NCBI RefSeq assembly: GCF_017168235.1
Contig: NZ_JABFAO010000006.1
Coordinates: 124,001 to 188,000 of the forward strand
Length of the DNA: 64,000 nucleotides
Direction: 5' to 3'
Source of the DNA: Rhodococcus sp. KRD197
Lineage (GTDB): Bacteria > Actinomycetota > Actinomycetes > Mycobacteriales > Mycobacteriaceae
Under the pieces are notes generated by a model, which was not told the DNA's origin, made no database searches, and saw nothing but the letters and a program-made list of their open reading frames with translations. Shown here piece by piece: positions 6,807-14,594 of this stretch; position 1 is the stretch's first letter, and each line of letters starts with the position of its first letter. Position numbers and translations under genes: made by a program.

Positions 6807-7982
6807 CCGAGGGACCCCGAGCCGCAACGCCACTGCGCCTGCGGCAGCCAGCGCACACGCTCCCAGCACGATTGCCGCGGTGACACCGAACACTTCGGCT
6901 ACCGCTCCACCCGCTGCCGCGCCGAATGGAGTTCCGCCCATCGCGATCATTCGTGCCGTGGTGTTCACCCTGGACTGGAGACCGTCGGGAGTTACGGACT
7001 GCCGCACCACGATGCCGTTGACGACGATCATCGTGTTGGCTGCCTGATAGACGACGAGTACGACCAACGACACCGCCAGAACGCCCGTGGTGGACCATGC
7101 CAGCATCGCCGAGAATGCGACGAGCAATCCTGCGCAGGTGATGACACCGGTGCCGACCGCCCGCTGAATGCGTGCGCTGACAAGGCTGATCAGAAACGCT
7201 CCCAGCGCCGTCGCCGCATAGAGTGAGCCGAGTCGCGCGTCGCCCTCGTTCAGTCCGAGTTTCCGGACGCCGACGACCACCATCAGCCCCACCACCACGC
7301 CGTTGGCCAGGCTCACCCCGATGCCGACGGTGGTCAGCGCACGAACCACGCGATGACGCCAGATGAAGTCGAGGCCCTCGACGATCGACGTGCGAAGCGT
7401 CGAGCCGGCCATCGAAGCCGCAGCTCCAGCCGGCAGGGTGACCGTCGCAGTCACGATGGCTGCGATGAGAAAACACAACGCGTCGATTGCGATCGCACCA
7501 GGCGGACCCAACGTCGTCGCAGCGACTCCGCCGAGAAGCGGGCCGGCTATCCCGATGACAGTGCCGACACTCACCAGGGTGCCTGTCGCGTCGGCGATGG
7601 AATCTCGGCCGACAAGCGCAGGTACGACGCCGAAGGAGGCTGCGTCGAAGAACACGAACAGCGTCGAAGTGCTGAACGAGACGAGCAGGAGGTGGGCAAT
7701 CGTCACCGATCCGAACAGGTGTGCCGCCGGGATACTTGCCAGCGCGCATACGCTGGCAAGCTGAGTCGCCAACAGCACCCGTTTTCGATCGACCCTGTCG
7801 GCGAAGGCGCCGGCCAGCAGCCCGAACAGCAGATAGGGCAGGGCTTCCACCGCAAACGCGACGCCGGACAACAGCGGTGAACCGGTGAGCTGGTAGACGA
7901 GCATCGGCACCGCGACGATGGACATCGCGTTGCCGATCCAGGCGATTGCGCGTGCCAGAACGAAGCGACGAAACGGCGTCAC
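6756..7982 (-). CDS. MFS exporter of the azole-peptide cluster
   Basis: A 408-residue major facilitator protein with about 12 predicted hydrophobic helices. It starts at GTG 7982 within the stop of the YcaO gene (GTGA), giving VTPFRRFVLARAIAWIGNAM. The loop between helices 2 and 3 has the MFS motif ADRVDRKRVLL. It resembles the TetA-like drug-efflux group rather than sugar transporters. As the last gene of the coupled operon it probably exports the mature modified peptide or gives self-protection. The longer reading frame upstream of 7982 is only a shadow of the YcaO gene. Confidence 0.85.
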   Translation of the reverse strand: MTPFRRFVLARAIAWIGNAMSIVAVPMLVYQLTGSPLLSGVAFAVEALPYLLFGLLAGAFADRVDRKRVLLATQLASVCALASIPAAHLFGSVTIAHLLLVSFSTSTLFVFFDAASFGVVPALVGRDSIADATGTLVSVGTVIGIAGPLLGGVAATTLGPPGAIAIDALCFLIAAIVTATVTLPAGAAASMAGSTLRTSIVEGLDFIWRHRVVRALTTVGIGVSLANGVVVGLMVVVGVRKLGLNEGDARLGSLYAATALGAFLISLVSARIQRAVGTGVITCAGLLVAFSAMLAWSTTGVLAVSLVVLVVYQAANTMIVVNGIVVRQSVTPDGLQSRVNTTARMIAMGGTPFGAAAGGAVAEVFGVTAAIVLGACALAAAGAVALRLGVPRLPLLADLTASAERERQ

Positions 7983-9337
7983 AGGCTCGGTGGTGGTGTC
8001 AGCAACAAGGTGCTCGGATCCGCCGGGTCGCAGCTGGGCGCATACCGTCGGGCGATCTCCCGCCACCGCGGCAACCCGAAGTATGGAAAAGCTGCCGGGG
8101 CGTTGGGAATCAGACCCGAGGCGCACACACGCGCCACCCGCAGCGGCGTCAGTGCAACGTCGGGGGTGGTGATATCGCAGACGACGACCTCGTGGCCGGC
8201 AGCGAAGAGAGCAGCCCGCAGACCCTCGGAGGTGCCCTGTGGGAGAGCGTCGATCGACACCACCTCGGACGGGTCGGTGAACCGTGGCAGCAACGACGCC
8301 TGAACTCGCGGATCCAGCCACACCTGCGCCTGAGCACCCAGATCTCGGACATGTTCGCTTCGCGGACCAGCGGCGTCGAGATAGGTGCGATCGGCGCGAT
8401 GCTCGAGATACAGACCCGAGGACAGCACGCCGGCGCGCATCGACCCGAACACCCACCCGTCGGCGTCGAGCAGTCCCCGGGTGAAGACCCAGCTGTGGAT
8501 CGCTTCGAGAACCGCTTTGCGCGCAGTCGCGACGGGGTCGAGTTTCGCGGAGAACCCTCCTGCGACAATCCCGAGTTCGGGGTCGCGTATCACTGCTGCT
8601 ACCACCGGAACCCCGAAGTACGACGGGAGTTCGAGAAGGTGACACTGCAGTCGTGAATCGCCCAGATCGTCGGTGAGACCGGGGACCGACGCCGGATCGA
8701 TGCCTCGCGCGGGCAGATTGAGATGCCACCACAGCGACAGTGAATCCCGTTCGACGAGTTCGAGTAGTCCGCGCGCCGCCGCATCGCCGAGTCCCTGGCC
8801 GGTCGCGATACCCGCGTAATTGAGATGGTGAATCCACGGATCACGCTTTCGACTTCCGGTGCGCCAGTTGAGGTACACGTACGACGCCGGAATCGCCACG
8901 CGAGACCCGTCGGCGCCGACACCGTCCACCCAGGCGATCGGTGTGTCCTCGGTGAACTGTTCGAAGGGGAAGCCCTCGGACTGCAGCTGCCATGGCGCGA
9001 AGAACCCGAGATGGTCCGGACCCCAATGGCGCACGTTCGTCGCCCGGAGTTCCGCGGCCGTGGCGTACCGAAGTCCTTCTCGAACATGGTTTCCGCAGTA
9101 CCGTTCCACTGCCTCGCCTATCGCTGCGATTCGCGCACCGTCCTCGTCTGCGAAGGTGGTGCCGAGCGAGACCAGATCGCACGGCCAGTTACCGTGAGCA
9201 CGGGTGTCGGCGATTTCCGCGGTCAGGCCCACGTACCGACGCGGCATGCCGTCGACACGTTCCACCGGATGCAGAGCTCGAACAACCCCGGTCAACGGAT
9301 CGACGAGGTCCTCGGCAGTCAGAACAGGGGTGCTCAT
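7979..9337 (-). CDS. YcaO-domain cyclodehydratase
   Basis: A 452-residue YcaO protein. ATP/Mg-binding motifs are visible: AIGEAVERY (Glu75, Glu78, Arg79), LLELVERD (residues 191-198) and ARKAVLEAIHSW. The C-terminus ends in a proline-rich LLLTPPPSL tail, like the PxPxP tail of azoline-forming YcaO enzymes. These enzymes use ATP to cyclise Ser, Thr or Cys side chains onto the backbone amide. ATG 9337 overlaps the hydrolase stop (ATGA), and the YcaO stop overlaps the MFS start. It is not fused to the E1-like partner, which is encoded separately two genes upstream. This matches discrete C+D-type azole RiPP pathways. Confidence 0.92.
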   Translation of the reverse strand: MSTPVLTAEDLVDPLTGVVRALHPVERVDGMPRRYVGLTAEIADTRAHGNWPCDLVSLGTTFADEDGARIAAIGEAVERYCGNHVREGLRYATAAELRATNVRHWGPDHLGFFAPWQLQSEGFPFEQFTEDTPIAWVDGVGADGSRVAIPASYVYLNWRTGSRKRDPWIHHLNYAGIATGQGLGDAAARGLLELVERDSLSLWWHLNLPARGIDPASVPGLTDDLGDSRLQCHLLELPSYFGVPVVAAVIRDPELGIVAGGFSAKLDPVATARKAVLEAIHSWVFTRGLLDADGWVFGSMRAGVLSSGLYLEHRADRTYLDAAGPRSEHVRDLGAQAQVWLDPRVQASLLPRFTDPSEVVSIDALPQGTSEGLRAALFAAGHEVVVCDITTPDVALTPLRVARVCASGLIPNAPAAFPYFGLPRWREIARRYAPSCDPADPSTLLLTPPPSL

Positions 9338-10674
9338 GCGGGCATCTCCACGACGATGCCGCGCACCGTGCGACGGACGGCCTGCGTGCGACGGCCGTGC
9401 AGATGGTCCTCGCCGGTCTGTAGATCGCGTGCATGACGCGGGAACGAGTGGGCCGAGACGATCACCGACAGTTCCTCTCCATAGTGAATGCGTGTGGATA
9501 TCGGGCCGAGATGGACTGTGTTGTCGAGCGACATGCCCTGCGCCAGCTGTTCAGCCCGGCCGTCCCGTCGGTGGACGACGAGCATTGCCCCCCAATGCCG
9601 GTTGCTCTCGGCGGTGTCCACTCTGACCATGGGGGATCCGACAACGACGCCCGCTCGCGACGGCACCGGCCGTACCAGGCAATCCGAACGCCCCAGCAGG
9701 AAGCCGACATCGGCCCCGAGATCGCAGGAAAGGAAGGGCTGCAGCGGATCTGCGTCGAAGCTGCCGCCCGGCAGGGTTGTTTTCTCCACCGCCGTCGGCC
9801 ATGCGTCCAGGGGATGTGCGGCGCCATCGGACGCGCCGTACAACCGAGCGCCGGTCCATGGATGGCGCTCCAGTACGTCGTCGAGCCAACAGCTCATGCG
9901 CTCGCCGCGTCCGGATCCACGCATTCCGTGGTCCCATGGTCCAAGCGCCAGAGCCGACGGTCCGCCCCACCACGAGAAGAGGTCGACGGTATCTTGCGCG
10001 AACCAGTCCGCGGTCCCGCCCTGTGCCAGCAGCGGAATCGTCATTCGCGCCACTGTGCGCGATCGTTCTTCATCCGACCTGAGGGCAGACAAAACAGTGT
10101 GCCACGAGGTGATCGGCGGGTCGGATTTTGCGCCGATCTCCGAGACAGGAAGTGTCAGAAGCACATCGGACGCGCGCGACTCCTGCTGCGACACGGCACT
10201 GTCACCGTGCTGGGCCCACCAACCGTGCCGAGAAGCCAGATAGAAGGCCCCGTCCTTGTTTCTGGCAGTCTCTCCCATTCCCAGAGCCGGGACGACGACC
10301 GATACGCCGATCAGTTGCTCGAATTCGGATCGCTCTGCCGCCGCGGCAGTCTCGACGGCGCAGTGAGCACCGTACGAGGCACCGTACAGAACCAACCTCG
10401 GCGCATCCGGCCACCACGGCTGCTGCGTCATCCACTCGATCGAGGCCATGCCGTCGGCACCCTCCAGATCATATGGACGAAATGCTCCGGAGCTACCGTA
10501 TCGGCCGCGAACGTCCTGCACGACGGTGGTGAAACCGAGTTGCGCCCAGTGCGAGGCTTCGGCGAGATGCGTTTCACTGTTGTAGGGGGTGCGAATGAAC
10601 AACACCGCCCGTGGACGCCTCGATCGATGCACGAAGGTGCGGAGCCCACCGACAGTGCACTCCTGCGGCGTCAC
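9334..10674 (-). CDS. CocE/NonD-family alpha/beta hydrolase of the RiPP operon
   Basis: A 446-residue Xaa-Pro-dipeptidyl-peptidase-like serine hydrolase. Nucleophile Ser100 lies in GASYGAH, the acid is probably Asp223 in GGTADWF, and the base His249 is in GPWDHG. A C-terminal beta-sandwich domain follows from about residue 270. CocE-like enzymes cleave esters or amides, and some are prolyl peptidases. It starts with GTG overlapping the upstream stop and ends overlapping the YcaO start, so it is an integral part of the operon. Plausible jobs are leader-peptide removal or hydrolysis of a modified peptide. Neither is shown by sequence. No signal peptide is present. Confidence 0.85.
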   Translation of the reverse strand: MTPQECTVGGLRTFVHRSRRPRAVLFIRTPYNSETHLAEASHWAQLGFTTVVQDVRGRYGSSGAFRPYDLEGADGMASIEWMTQQPWWPDAPRLVLYGASYGAHCAVETAAAAERSEFEQLIGVSVVVPALGMGETARNKDGAFYLASRHGWWAQHGDSAVSQQESRASDVLLTLPVSEIGAKSDPPITSWHTVLSALRSDEERSRTVARMTIPLLAQGGTADWFAQDTVDLFSWWGGPSALALGPWDHGMRGSGRGERMSCWLDDVLERHPWTGARLYGASDGAAHPLDAWPTAVEKTTLPGGSFDADPLQPFLSCDLGADVGFLLGRSDCLVRPVPSRAGVVVGSPMVRVDTAESNRHWGAMLVVHRRDGRAEQLAQGMSLDNTVHLGPISTRIHYGEELSVIVSAHSFPRHARDLQTGEDHLHGRRTQAVRRTVRGIVVEMPA

Positions 10675-11357
10675 CGCGGCGGTTCCGGCATCGGTAGAAC
10701 GGGATGACAGGACACGCGCAGGGTGCGCAAGTCGATTGCCGTCACTCGATGCGGCGCCGCCGTCGGGAAGAACATCTCGGCCATCACCTGTGCAGCGACG
10801 AACTCAGCGGACGCAACGGACATCGGGTGGACAGGTGAGGACAACCGTCGGCCATGGGGGACCGGGGCGTAACCGTCTTCGATGCGGCGTCGATGCAGGC
10901 TCGATGCGGCGCGACGTGCTCGGACATCGGTCAACTGCACACCGTCGGGAACGATGACGGACAGGTTCCCGTCGCGGAAGCACGAGATGTGCCCGCCAGG
11001 CGTGAGTGTCTCGGCCTCGTCATCACTCACGGCTATGGATCGGGTGGACTCTCCCGGTGGCAGTAGCGAAGAGCCGGTGCGCGTCAGGAGACCGGTCAGC
11101 GCCGAGGCCAATCGGCCACTGCCTTCCACCGAGATGGCCTCCACCGAATCATCCACCGACACATGCCCCGCGGCGATCAAGGCAGACAGTGCGGCGCGAG
11201 GTCTGTCGGACTCCGGCGGCGTGTTGCTCGACAATGCCGCTGCGAGCTCGTCGAACTCGTCACAGCCGAGTGACAGTGCGAAGTGTTCGTCGTCGGCGGT
11301 ACGGAGTACGAAGCTCGAATCGGATTCGTAGAGTTCGGTTCTGGGTGCGAGATGCAT
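10671..11357 (-). CDS. RRE/E1-like partner protein (precursor-peptide-binding, TOMM type)
   Basis: A 228-residue protein with two parts. Residues 5-75 look like a PqqD-type RiPP recognition element: strands LYESDSSFVLRT and EHFALSLG, then helices with CDEFDELAAALS and a terminal LIAAGHVSVD. Residues 80-190 resemble a reduced ThiF/E1 domain with AISVEGSGRLASAL, and the C-terminus has VSCHPVLPMPEP. Such proteins present the precursor leader to a separate YcaO enzyme. ATG 11357 comes 15 nt after a strong hairpin that follows the precursor gene. The stop overlaps the hydrolase GTG. Homology is less obvious than for YcaO, so the assignment leans on context. Confidence 0.7.
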   Translation of the reverse strand: MHLAPRTELYESDSSFVLRTADDEHFALSLGCDEFDELAAALSSNTPPESDRPRAALSALIAAGHVSVDDSVEAISVEGSGRLASALTGLLTRTGSSLLPPGESTRSIAVSDDEAETLTPGGHISCFRDGNLSVIVPDGVQLTDVRARRAASSLHRRRIEDGYAPVPHGRRLSSPVHPMSVASAEFVAAQVMAEMFFPTAAPHRVTAIDLRTLRVSCHPVLPMPEPPR

Positions 11358-11371
11358 GATGTCGCCCTGGG

Positions 11372-11404
11372 CGGAGGCCTGCGCACCACGTGCGCAGGCC
11401 TCCG
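11372..11404 (-). terminator. Perfect hairpin between precursor and biosynthetic genes, likely attenuator
   Basis: CGGAGGCCTGCGCA (11372-11385) pairs fully with 11391-11404, leaving a short CCACG loop. It lies 6 nt after the precursor stop and 14 nt before the partner-gene start. Partial terminators in this position are common in RiPP clusters and keep precursor mRNA in excess over enzyme mRNA. Confidence 0.75.
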
Positions 11405-11410
11405 ACAGGA

Positions 11411-11533
11411 TCAGTCCTCGGTGCTCTCGGTGTCCTCGAAGGGGTTCTCCACCAGGGCGTTGCTGTGGCCAGCGGAGTGCGTCGCGAGTGACACGGGTGC
11501 CTGAATCGAACGGAACAGATCGTTGTCGTTCAT
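11411..11533 (-). CDS. Azole-RiPP precursor peptide, 40 aa, without cysteine
   Basis: The 40-residue frame starts MNDNDLFRSIQAPVSLA and ends FEDTESTED. The centre is THSAGHSN (residues 18-25) followed by ALVENP. AAGGAG lies 4 nt and CAGGAG 10 nt before the ATG. Its size, its position as the first gene before an RRE-type partner and YcaO operon, and the hairpin after it identify it as the precursor. It has eight Ser/Thr and no Cys, so any heterocycles would be oxazolines or oxazoles. Two His-Ser pairs (19-20, 23-24) could become His-oxazole units, which are good metal ligands. The acidic C-terminus could be a follower. The leader/core border is unknown. Confidence 0.75.
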   Translation of the reverse strand: MNDNDLFRSIQAPVSLATHSAGHSNALVENPFEDTESTED

Positions 11534-11581
11534 GGTGCTCCTTCTCCTGTTGGGAAACCGTTTGCTGCGCAACCGATTCGT

Positions 11582-11604
11582 GTTGCTCGAACGAGTCGAG
11601 CAAC
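11582..11604 (-). other. Stem-loop in the 5' leader of the precursor transcript
   Basis: GTTGCTCGA (11582-11590) and TCGAGCAAC (11596-11604) form a 9-bp stem with a 5-nt loop. It lies between the Fur/Zur-type box and the precursor start. It also follows the end of the upstream binding-protein gene on the same strand, so it could be a weak terminator of that gene or a leader-stabilising element. Confidence 0.45.
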
Positions 11605-11620
11605 GCAACCCTACGACACA

Positions 11621-11635
11621 TGACAATCATTTTCA
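11621..11635 (-). promoter_or_regulatory. Fur/Zur-type box at the precursor promoter
   Basis: Read on the minus strand this is TGAAAATGATTGTCA. It differs at one base from the 7-1-7 palindrome TGAAAATGATTTTCA that I recall for actinobacterial Zur sites. It lies 88 bp upstream of the precursor ATG and is strikingly AT-rich against the surrounding GC-rich DNA. Iron control in actinobacteria usually uses IdeR/DtxR boxes of different sequence, so zinc control by Zur is preferred. The match is by eye. Confidence 0.6.
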
Positions 11636-11644
11636 ATAAGGGAG

Positions 11645-12598
11645 TCAGTTCCTGTCGAGTTCCGCCATCACCGTCTCGAGGACCATCCGCAACGAGACCG
11701 TTCCGCGACCCGTTGCCCACACGCCCGCATCCACCTCGATCACTCGATCGTTCTGCGCCGCCGAAATGCCGGCCCAGAGCGGATTGGAGGCCAGTCGATC
11801 CGACAACGGCTCACTGTCGGATCCTGACGAAAATGCCTGCGCAAAAACTACATCCGGATCGACAGCAGCGATCTGCTCCACCGAGACCGTGGCAAATGCG
11901 TCGGTCCCGGCCTGCCACGGGTAGTTGCTGACCTCCGCGAGCAGCGATCCGACCGGAGTGGCGACGGAGTCGACCCCGAGGCTGCCCGGTTCGCCGTACA
12001 TCGACAGTGTCGTCACCTCGCTTCGTCGCTCAGCGGCTGCCTCGACCTCTGCGGTGAAGGCCTCGGCAGCGGCATTCGCCTCGGCTTGCCTGGCCGTCAA
12101 TTCGCCGACGGTACGCAAGAACTCGACCGAGTCCTGCCAGGTGGCGGGGTTGACCAGGTACATCGGGGCGACCTCCTCCACGGCACCTCGTAGGCCGTCC
12201 TGCACTCCACCGAGGCCGATGACCAGATCAGGCTCCGACAGAGCTATGTCCTCCACGTTCTCCTCCCCGAAGCTGCCGGTGATCTTGCGCATCTCTGCAT
12301 CGGGACCGGCGTAGCGGGGATCGAGGGCGAGATCCTCCCGATATGCAACCGGGGTGATGCCGACCTCTTTCAGTGCATCGACACAGATGAGTGTCAGGCA
12401 CGCAATCCTCTCCGCGGGCGCATCCAAGGTGACTACGGATCCGAGATCGTCGGTGACGGTGATCGCCGAATCGGCTGTGGTAGCGGCGGCGTCGGTGTCG
12501 GGTTCGGACCCACCACCACCGCAGGCTGTCAGGACACACGCCGCGACGGCGAGTAAGCCCAGCGCTCTGGGTCGGGGTGAAGCGAGCAACTTGCGCAT
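11645..12598 (-). CDS. Metallophore-type ABC transporter substrate-binding lipoprotein
   Basis: A 317-residue lipoprotein with a basic n-region, a hydrophobic stretch and lipobox LTAC with the lipidated Cys26, followed by a GGGGSEPDTDAAA linker. The mature part is a TroA/FecB/BtuF-like class III binding protein: ITVTDDLGSVVTLDAPAERI, then LTLICVDALKEVGITPV, then DLVIGLGG in the first lobe, and PLWAGISAAQNDRV in the second. ATG 12598 has a GGGAGA ribosome binding site. It is divergent from the permease genes with 32 bp between. It probably delivers a metal-chelate, siderophore-like compound, haem or cobalamin. The adjacent RiPP locus makes a peptide metallophore a candidate ligand. Confidence 0.88.
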   Translation of the reverse strand: MRKLLASPRPRALGLLAVAACVLTACGGGGSEPDTDAAATTADSAITVTDDLGSVVTLDAPAERIACLTLICVDALKEVGITPVAYREDLALDPRYAGPDAEMRKITGSFGEENVEDIALSEPDLVIGLGGVQDGLRGAVEEVAPMYLVNPATWQDSVEFLRTVGELTARQAEANAAAEAFTAEVEAAAERRSEVTTLSMYGEPGSLGVDSVATPVGSLLAEVSNYPWQAGTDAFATVSVEQIAAVDPDVVFAQAFSSGSDSEPLSDRLASNPLWAGISAAQNDRVIEVDAGVWATGRGTVSLRMVLETVMAELDRN

Positions 12599-12625
12599 GG
12601 AATCTCCCTTGCAGAATGATGTGAT

Positions 12626-12646
12626 GCGAAATGATAACCATTAGCG
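12626..12646. promoter_or_regulatory. Fur/Zur-type box in the divergent ABC importer promoter
   Basis: AATGATAACCATTA (12630-12643) matches the Fur-family core AATGATAATCATTA at 13 of 14 positions. It lies in the 32-bp gap between the binding protein and permease genes and covers the permease start codon at 12631. It could control both directions. A box overlapping the ATG also fits a leaderless permease transcript. Confidence 0.55.
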
Positions 12647-13620
12647 ATAGAGGCCTGCTTGCCCTGGGTATCTGCGCCGCCATTGGGCTCGTTGCGCTCG
12701 CGCTGTGCCTCGGCGACCCGACCGTCGGCCCGGCACATGCGGTGCAAGCCCTCATGGACGCGTCGAATCCCCTGCACACCCACGTCGCGGTGGTGCGGTT
12801 GCCGCGAGCCCTGCTCGGTCTTCTCGGTGGCGCCGCGCTCGGACTGGCCGGCGCGTTGATGCAGGATGTGCTGCGAAACAGAATTGCAGGACCGGAGATC
12901 CTCGGTGTTTCCGCAGGCGCAGCCGTCGCCCTGACGGCCGTGGCAGTGCTCGCCATCCCGGCGCCCCTCGCAGCCCTCCCGTACCTCGCCCTGTTCGGTG
13001 CCGCTGTCGCAGGCACCGCGGTGATCACAGCCGTCGGGCCCACCAGTGATCCCACCCGGGTGGTGCTGCTCGGTGCGGCCGTCAGCGCACTCGCCTCCGG
13101 AATGGTCATCGCTCTCGTCAGCCTCGGCACCGAAGGAAATCTCCCGCTGCTATTCCGCTACCTCCTCGGCAGCCTCAGCGAGCGAGGCTGGCCACATCTG
13201 GGCGTCGTGACGCCGTGGCTGATCGTGTTCATCCCGGTCGCATTGATCCTGCGGCATCGAGTTGCTGCACTCGCACTCGGCGACGACGTCGCTGCAGGTC
13301 TCGGCATCTCCGTGGTCCCCACCCGGGTGATGGCCCTGGTGTGCGCGGCCGTACTCACGGCAGCGGTGGCATCGGTATGCGGACCGGTCGCGTACGTTGC
13401 GCTGCTGGCCCCGCACCTCGCCCGCTGGATACTGCGCACGGCCAGTTCACGACGGGTGTTCGTGCTGACGCCGATCCTCGGCGCACTGCTCCTTGCCAGC
13501 GCGGACCTGGTGTCTCGAATCGCGCTCTACCCGATCGAGATTCCAGTGGGAATCACCACCACGTTGATCGGTGTTCCCGCTCTGCTGCTCGCGCTACGCA
13601 GGCAGGACCATGCCCGGTGA
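12631..13620 (+). CDS. FecCD-family ABC importer permease 1
   Basis: A 329-residue integral membrane protein of the FecCD/BtuC family with about nine or ten hydrophobic helices. The family signature RLPRALLGLLGGAALGLAGA, then RNRIAGPEILGVSAGAAVAL, and the coupling region GPVAYVALLAPHLARW are present. ATG 12631 lies in the Fur/Zur-type box and no Shine-Dalgarno is seen. Its stop overlaps the GTG of the second permease (GTGA), so the two subunits are coupled and form a heterodimer. The system imports chelated metals or related compounds. Confidence 0.92.
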   Translation: MITISDRGLLALGICAAIGLVALALCLGDPTVGPAHAVQALMDASNPLHTHVAVVRLPRALLGLLGGAALGLAGALMQDVLRNRIAGPEILGVSAGAAVALTAVAVLAIPAPLAALPYLALFGAAVAGTAVITAVGPTSDPTRVVLLGAAVSALASGMVIALVSLGTEGNLPLLFRYLLGSLSERGWPHLGVVTPWLIVFIPVALILRHRVAALALGDDVAAGLGISVVPTRVMALVCAAVLTAAVASVCGPVAYVALLAPHLARWILRTASSRRVFVLTPILGALLLASADLVSRIALYPIEIPVGITTTLIGVPALLLALRRQDHAR

Positions 13621-14594
13621 AGATGCGGTTCATCGTGCTGCTCGGCCTCGCGTGCATCACCGGGTTGATCGTCTCGCATGTCGTCTCGGGCCGCAGCGAG
13701 CTGGGGGCGTCGGATGCGATACGAGTACTGACCGGCACCTCCGAGATACGGGCGCACGAGATCATCGTCTGGAAGTACAGGTTGCCGCGCGTACTCGTCG
13801 GACTCGCAGCAGGCGCATTGCTGGCACTGTCCGGGGTGCTCCTGCAGGCGGTCATGCGAAACCCATTGGCCGAACCGTCCACCACGGGCGTGGGCTCCGG
13901 TGCCGCATTGGGCGTAGTGGTGTCGATCCTGCTCTTCTCCGGGCAATACGGCGCGCATATCGCGGCTCTGCTCGGTGCCGCCGCCGCCGGAATCGCGCTG
14001 TATGCACTGGGGCGTCGATCACTTGCCGTCGCGGGCATTCTCATCGGCGCCGTTCTCGCCGCGGTGACCTCACTGCTCCTCGTCGTCGATGCCCAGCCGA
14101 TGGGTGTGGTGTTGAGATGGCTGATCGGCTCGCTCAACGCCAGGACCCAAGATGACTGGAATCAATTGTGGCCCTGGGTAATTCTCCTGATTCCGGCGGG
14201 GCTATTATGCGCATCGCGCGCGAATGTGCTCGTGCTCGGCGACACCGCGGCGACCGGTCTGGGCATTCATCCCGATCGGACGCGCCTGCTGCTGCTCGGC
14301 ATTGCGGTGCTTGCGGCGGCGACGGCGATCACCGCGGCCGGTGCCGTCGCGTTCGTCGGGTTGATGGCACCTCATGCTGCGCGGGCCGTGGTCGGCGGCG
14401 ACCATCGCGACCTCATTCCCGTCAGCATGATCGGGGGCAGCGTGCTGCTGTCGGCGGCCGACCTGCTCGCGTTCAGCGTGTCCCTCGATCTCCCGGGCAG
14501 CGGTCCGAATGTGTCCGGACTTCCCGTGGGCGCGGTGACGGCTCTCCTCGGTGCGCCCTATCTCATCTGGTTGATCAGGAAGGAAGCACGATGA
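13617..14594 (+). CDS. FecCD-family ABC importer permease 2
   Basis: A 325-residue FecCD permease starting at GTG 13617 (VKMRFIVLLGLACITG). Signature stretches are YRLPRVLVGLAAGALLALSG, RNPLAEPSTTGVGSGAALG and AVAFVGLMAPHAARAV, where the last one contacts the ATPase. It pairs with permease 1 to form the transmembrane channel. The stop overlaps the ATPase start by ATGA, so all three importer genes are translationally coupled. Confidence 0.92.
   Translation: MKMRFIVLLGLACITGLIVSHVVSGRSELGASDAIRVLTGTSEIRAHEIIVWKYRLPRVLVGLAAGALLALSGVLLQAVMRNPLAEPSTTGVGSGAALGVVVSILLFSGQYGAHIAALLGAAAAGIALYALGRRSLAVAGILIGAVLAAVTSLLLVVDAQPMGVVLRWLIGSLNARTQDDWNQLWPWVILLIPAGLLCASRANVLVLGDTAATGLGIHPDRTRLLLLGIAVLAAATAITAAGAVAFVGLMAPHAARAVVGGDHRDLIPVSMIGGSVLLSAADLLAFSVSLDLPGSGPNVSGLPVGAVTALLGAPYLIWLIRKEAR

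Noticed and set aside
7983-8837. N-terminal extension of the MFS exporter frame
   Set aside because: The frame is Arg/Ser-rich with no hydrophobic helices and lies antisense-in-frame over the YcaO gene. The GTG at 7982 overlapping the YcaO stop is the natural start.
11621-11635. IdeR/DtxR iron box
   Set aside because: The site lacks the TTAGG/CCTAA half-sites of IdeR boxes and fits the Fur/Zur type much better.
12624-12645. ATG at 12624 as permease start
   Set aside because: It runs into a stop after six codons (ATG CGA AAT GAT AAC CAT TAG). ATG 12631 is in the correct frame.
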